From positions 1 to 8,110 of the forward strand of contig CAZKRU010000120.1 in the NCBI GenBank assembly GCA_964555235.1: DNA of 8,110 bases, in the 5' to 3' direction. This DNA is from CAZKRU01 sp964555235 (GTDB lineage: Bacteria > Verrucomicrobiota > Verrucomicrobiia > Methylacidiphilales > CAMAQI01). Both the position numbers and the translations under genes were made by a program. The notes under the pieces are model-generated. The model was not told where the DNA came from, made no database searches, and was given only the letters and a program-made list of their open reading frames with translations. Shown here piece after piece: positions 5,936 to 8,110 of the stretch (its first letter is position 1; each line of letters opens with the position of its first letter).

Positions 5936-7930
5936 TTACGCTTTGGTAAAATCCGCGATTTTTTTCTTCAGCAATCCGAGCTTCTCTCCCACAGCACTCA
6001 ATCCTTGAAGGGTCGAGCGCTGCTCTGCATCGGGAGCGAGCGCGATCATTTGGGTGATGGCCCCGGAAATGGTGAGATTTTTCAAATCCTCCGTGGTCAT
6101 TCCAAATTGATCAATGAACTTTTTCATTTGCTCGCGGAAATAATCCGGATCGGAATTAAAGAACGTCTGATTAATGCCGCTAAGAACCTCGCTATTGTTC
6201 ACGAAACGATCCACCGCTTTTCCACCCCCGACCGCGTTGACAATCCGATCAAAGAATTGAGTTTCTCCACCCACGATCTCGATCTTGGCCGTTTTGAGCG
6301 CAGCTCCCATGACAATAGCCTGTTGTTCCGCGATCTCCTTGCGGTTATGAATTTCAGCAAGCGAAATTTCCTTGGATTGATTGAGACGCAGCTTGAATTC
6401 CTCGTGATCTCGGCCGACACCGTCAAACAGCTTCATCGCCTCCGCCTTACGGGTGATTCCTTCCGCATCCGCTTGAGCCTTCGCGCGGGAAACTTCCGCT
6501 TCCGCCGTTCCTTGTTCGCGAAGCGACTTCGCTTTGGCCTCCATGACTTGTGCTTCCGCAAGTCCAGGGGCAGCACATTCCGCAGTGATTGCTTCAGCAA
6601 GTTGTTTTTTACCTGCCGCCGTCAAAGCCGCAGCATCTTTATGGGCCTGCGCTTCAATCACTTCCTGAAGGGCATGCATTTCGGAAGATTTTTTGGCTGC
6701 TTCCGCCGATTTGATCTCCTTGACCAGCATCGCATCCGCCTCGGCTTCTGCCTTCGTCACAAGCACCTTCCGAGAACGATCGGCCTCGGCAAAAGCTTCC
6801 GTATCCTTGATGCGTTCCTGTTCGATGACCACCGTTTTTTCTACCATGACGCGATCCCGGATCACTTCTTGAATTGCCTTTTGTTCCGTCTCCACCACTT
6901 TCTGTTTTTCGATTTGAGCCAGGGTCACCACACGCTCACGTTCGTTCACCTCAAGCAGACGATCTTTTTCGACCCGTTCTTTTTCAACGGCATCGGTCCG
7001 CTCCTTGTTACGGAGGGCCACGAGAATCTGGCGTTGCATGTTTTCCTCGGCGACCTTGAGTTCCTCTTCTGTTGCAATTCGGGCCTGCTCTGATTTGAGT
7101 CGTTCCTGTTGCTGAACTTTTGCCGTTTCAGACTCTTCGCGCGCTTTGATCGAAGCAATTTCCCTCAGTTGCTTTTGCTCGGCTTCCGCCAGCTGCCGCT
7201 CTAATTCCAGAACGGACTCGCGTGTTTGCACGTTCTGTTGCGTGATCGTTCTTTCGCGATCGCAATTGATTTGATTGGTCAAAACCTTTTGCTGAGCGGT
7301 TTGTTCGGTAATTTTCTTGATCCCCTCGGAATCCAAAATGTTTTCCGGGTCCAGCAACTCGAGCTTGGTTTGTTCAAGATAATCAATCGCGGCATCGTCC
7401 AGCGTATAACCGTTCAAGTCCGTGCCAATGACAAGGAGAAGCTCTTTTTTAAATTTTTCTCTCGAGTTATAGAGTTCCACGAAATCGAATTGGCGACCAA
7501 TCGTCTTGAGTGCTTCTGAAAATTTGGCATCAAAAAGCTCGATGAGCGCCTTGAGGTCAGAGGCCCGAACGCAACCGATCGTTTGAGCCACGCGACTGAC
7601 GTCTTCCAGCGTGTTATTGACTCGGACAAAAAAGGCAACCTTGATATCCGCACGAAGATTATCACGACAGATCAACCCGGTGGGGCCGTGACGGTCGATT
7701 TCCACTCGTTTCACCGAAATATCCATGATTTCCAAAACATGGAATGCAGGAAATACCACCATTCCTGAAAAAGAGACCTTGGTCCCGCCTACTCCGTTAC
7801 GAACCAAGGCCTGACCTTGATCCACCTTGCGATACGCATAGGCAAACCAGATTCTCATCACGAGAAACAAAACAACAATTACAACCAAGACCGCACCCGC
7901 CATCAAACCAATAGATAACCAATCGAGCAT
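5936..7930 (-). CDS. Flotillin/SPFH-domain membrane scaffold protein (YqiK-like)
   Basis: This 664-residue protein has one hydrophobic segment at residues 5-25, flanked by Asp3 outside and by Arg26, Arg34 and Lys35 after it. By the positive-inside rule, the N-terminus is periplasmic and the body cytoplasmic. Residues about 35-205 form the band-7/SPFH domain, which starts with the YRKVDQGQALVRNG segment typical of flotillins. Residues about 205-540 are an almost unbroken Glu/Lys/Gln/Ala-rich helical region with the KAEAEADA-type repeats seen in flotillins. From about 550, an IEIVGGETQFFDRI segment begins a C-terminal domain that ends in a Lys-rich helix (LGLLKKK). Flotillins and YqiK build oligomeric scaffolds that organise membrane microdomains. 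At 664 residues it is longer than the 500-550 usual for YqiK, mostly from a longer helical region and the extra C-terminal part. The ATG at 7930 has a good Shine-Dalgarno 8 bases upstream. It is the first gene of the unit, and the partner ATPase follows 30 bases downstream. The family call is strong; the cellular role is inferred. Confidence 0.92.
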   Translation of the reverse strand: MLDWLSIGLMAGAVLVVIVVLFLVMRIWFAYAYRKVDQGQALVRNGVGGTKVSFSGMVVFPAFHVLEIMDISVKRVEIDRHGPTGLICRDNLRADIKVAFFVRVNNTLEDVSRVAQTIGCVRASDLKALIELFDAKFSEALKTIGRQFDFVELYNSREKFKKELLLVIGTDLNGYTLDDAAIDYLEQTKLELLDPENILDSEGIKKITEQTAQQKVLTNQINCDRERTITQQNVQTRESVLELERQLAEAEQKQLREIASIKAREESETAKVQQQERLKSEQARIATEEELKVAEENMQRQILVALRNKERTDAVEKERVEKDRLLEVNERERVVTLAQIEKQKVVETEQKAIQEVIRDRVMVEKTVVIEQERIKDTEAFAEADRSRKVLVTKAEAEADAMLVKEIKSAEAAKKSSEMHALQEVIEAQAHKDAAALTAAGKKQLAEAITAECAAPGLAEAQVMEAKAKSLREQGTAEAEVSRAKAQADAEGITRKAEAMKLFDGVGRDHEEFKLRLNQSKEISLAEIHNRKEIAEQQAIVMGAALKTAKIEIVGGETQFFDRIVNAVGGGKAVDRFVNNSEVLSGINQTFFNSDPDYFREQMKKFIDQFGMTTEDLKNLTISGAITQMIALAPDAEQRSTLQGLSAVGEKLGLLKKKIADFTKA

Positions 7931-7938
7931 ATGAGATT

Positions 7939-7944
7939 CTCCTT
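7939..7944 (-). promoter_or_regulatory. Ribosome binding site of the flotillin-like gene
   Basis: On the coding strand, AAGGAG is followed by 8 bases and then the ATG at 7930-7928. This is a near-consensus Shine-Dalgarno at good spacing and fixes the start codon. It sits inside an AT-rich leader and partly overlaps the 12-base palindrome CTTTTTAAAAAG (7942-7953). Confidence 0.8.
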
Positions 7945-7953
7945 TTTAAAAAG
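7942..7953. repeat. 12-base palindrome overlapping the flotillin-gene ribosome site
   Basis: CTTTTTAAAAAG is a perfect palindrome without a loop, placed 12 bases upstream of the start codon and sharing its first three bases with the Shine-Dalgarno. It could be an operator-like dyad or simply a by-product of an AT-rich leader. Confidence 0.3.
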
Positions 7954-8021
7954 CGATTTCTTCCTACCGTAGCAACTGAGTGAAAACAAGAACGAATCCT
8001 CAAGACTAGGGGTTATTCTTA

Positions 8022-8050
8022 AAAATAAACTCCCTCTGACATTACGTTAA
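8022..8050 (-). promoter_or_regulatory. Weak candidate sigma70-type promoter for the flotillin-ATPase operon
   Basis: Reading the minus strand, TTAACG (8050-8045) stands 17 bases before TATTTT (8027-8022), each matching four of six consensus positions. Transcription would begin near 8015, leaving a leader of about 85 bases. An alternative pair, TTGCAG at 8070-8065 with CGTAAT at 8046-8041 (18-base spacer), is about as weak. Some operon promoter must lie in or beyond this 180-base stretch, since it is non-coding, but the exact boxes are uncertain. Confidence 0.25.
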
Positions 8051-8057
8051 ATACGTA
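8043..8057. repeat. Short inverted repeat TACGT-n5-ACGTA upstream of the operon
   Basis: Two perfect 5-base arms, TACGT and ACGTA, are separated by TAAAT. The repeat overlaps the proposed -35 box of the candidate promoter, the place where a regulator could bind. At this length it may be chance, so it is a candidate operator only. Confidence 0.25.
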
Positions 8058-8110
8058 GAGACCTCTGCAAAAAGGGTACTTTTAAGTGAAGGTGATGGGA
8101 TTTAAAAAAT

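Noticed and set aside
6005..7093. Long open frame (362 codons) on the plus strand, antisense to the flotillin-like gene
   Set aside because: It lies opposite the Glu/Lys/Gln-rich helical region, whose codons read backwards give Phe, Leu and few stops. The translation is Phe/Leu/His/Arg-rich without domain structure, and it has no ribosome site; the flotillin frame is clearly the real one.
6440..7320. DNA-level tandem repeats suggested by the repetitive Glu/Ala/Lys coding region
   Set aside because: The repetition is in amino acid composition (coiled-coil and flotillin EA-rich segments); no exact or near-exact tandem DNA units are visible.
8085..8110. Possible start of a plus-strand gene near the right edge (GTG/ATG codons after an AAGG-like sequence)
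   Set aside because: Only a few codons are visible and the ribosome site spacing is poor, so a divergent gene cannot be supported.

Overview
The window holds three protein-coding genes and little else. The likely source is a Gram-negative bacterium of intermediate GC content with an exosortase-type (PEP-CTERM) protein sorting system. A Verrucomicrobiota or other PVC-group genome would fit, but this is a guess from gene content, because the window has no rRNA, tRNA or other phylogenetic marker.

Layout: the left edge (1-630, + strand) is the 3' end of a gene whose start lies outside the window. Its product ends in a PEP-CTERM-like tripartite anchor (SPEPG, a short hydrophobic stretch, then an Arg cluster), and the stretch before the anchor resembles the C-terminal part of VIT/VWA-type surface proteins. 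It converges on a long minus-strand unit across a 55-base gap that contains a possible imperfect terminator hairpin.

The minus-strand unit reads right to left. A 664-residue membrane-anchored SPFH/flotillin-like (YqiK-like) protein (7930-5936) is followed after 30 bases by a 1739-residue multidomain AAA+ ATPase (5905-686) of the DUF3686 type, which databases usually label 'DNA repair ATPase'. About 180 bases upstream of the flotillin gene are non-coding. They hold a clear Shine-Dalgarno sequence, a weak candidate promoter and small inverted repeats.

How the genes may work together: the flotillin-like protein has one N-terminal membrane segment and a cytoplasmic SPFH domain plus a very long Glu/Ala/Lys-rich helical region, so it should build an oligomeric scaffold on the inner membrane. 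The ATPase has no signal peptide or membrane segment and carries a beta-rich N-terminal domain, a long coiled coil, a conserved middle region, a MoxR-like AAA+ domain and a disordered Ala/Ser/Pro linker with a helical tail. The simplest reading is a two-protein membrane-associated remodelling machine in one operon. The function is unknown, and nothing in the sequence supports DNA repair specifically. This pair is the most interesting content of the window. No mobile elements, CRISPR arrays or RNA genes were seen.
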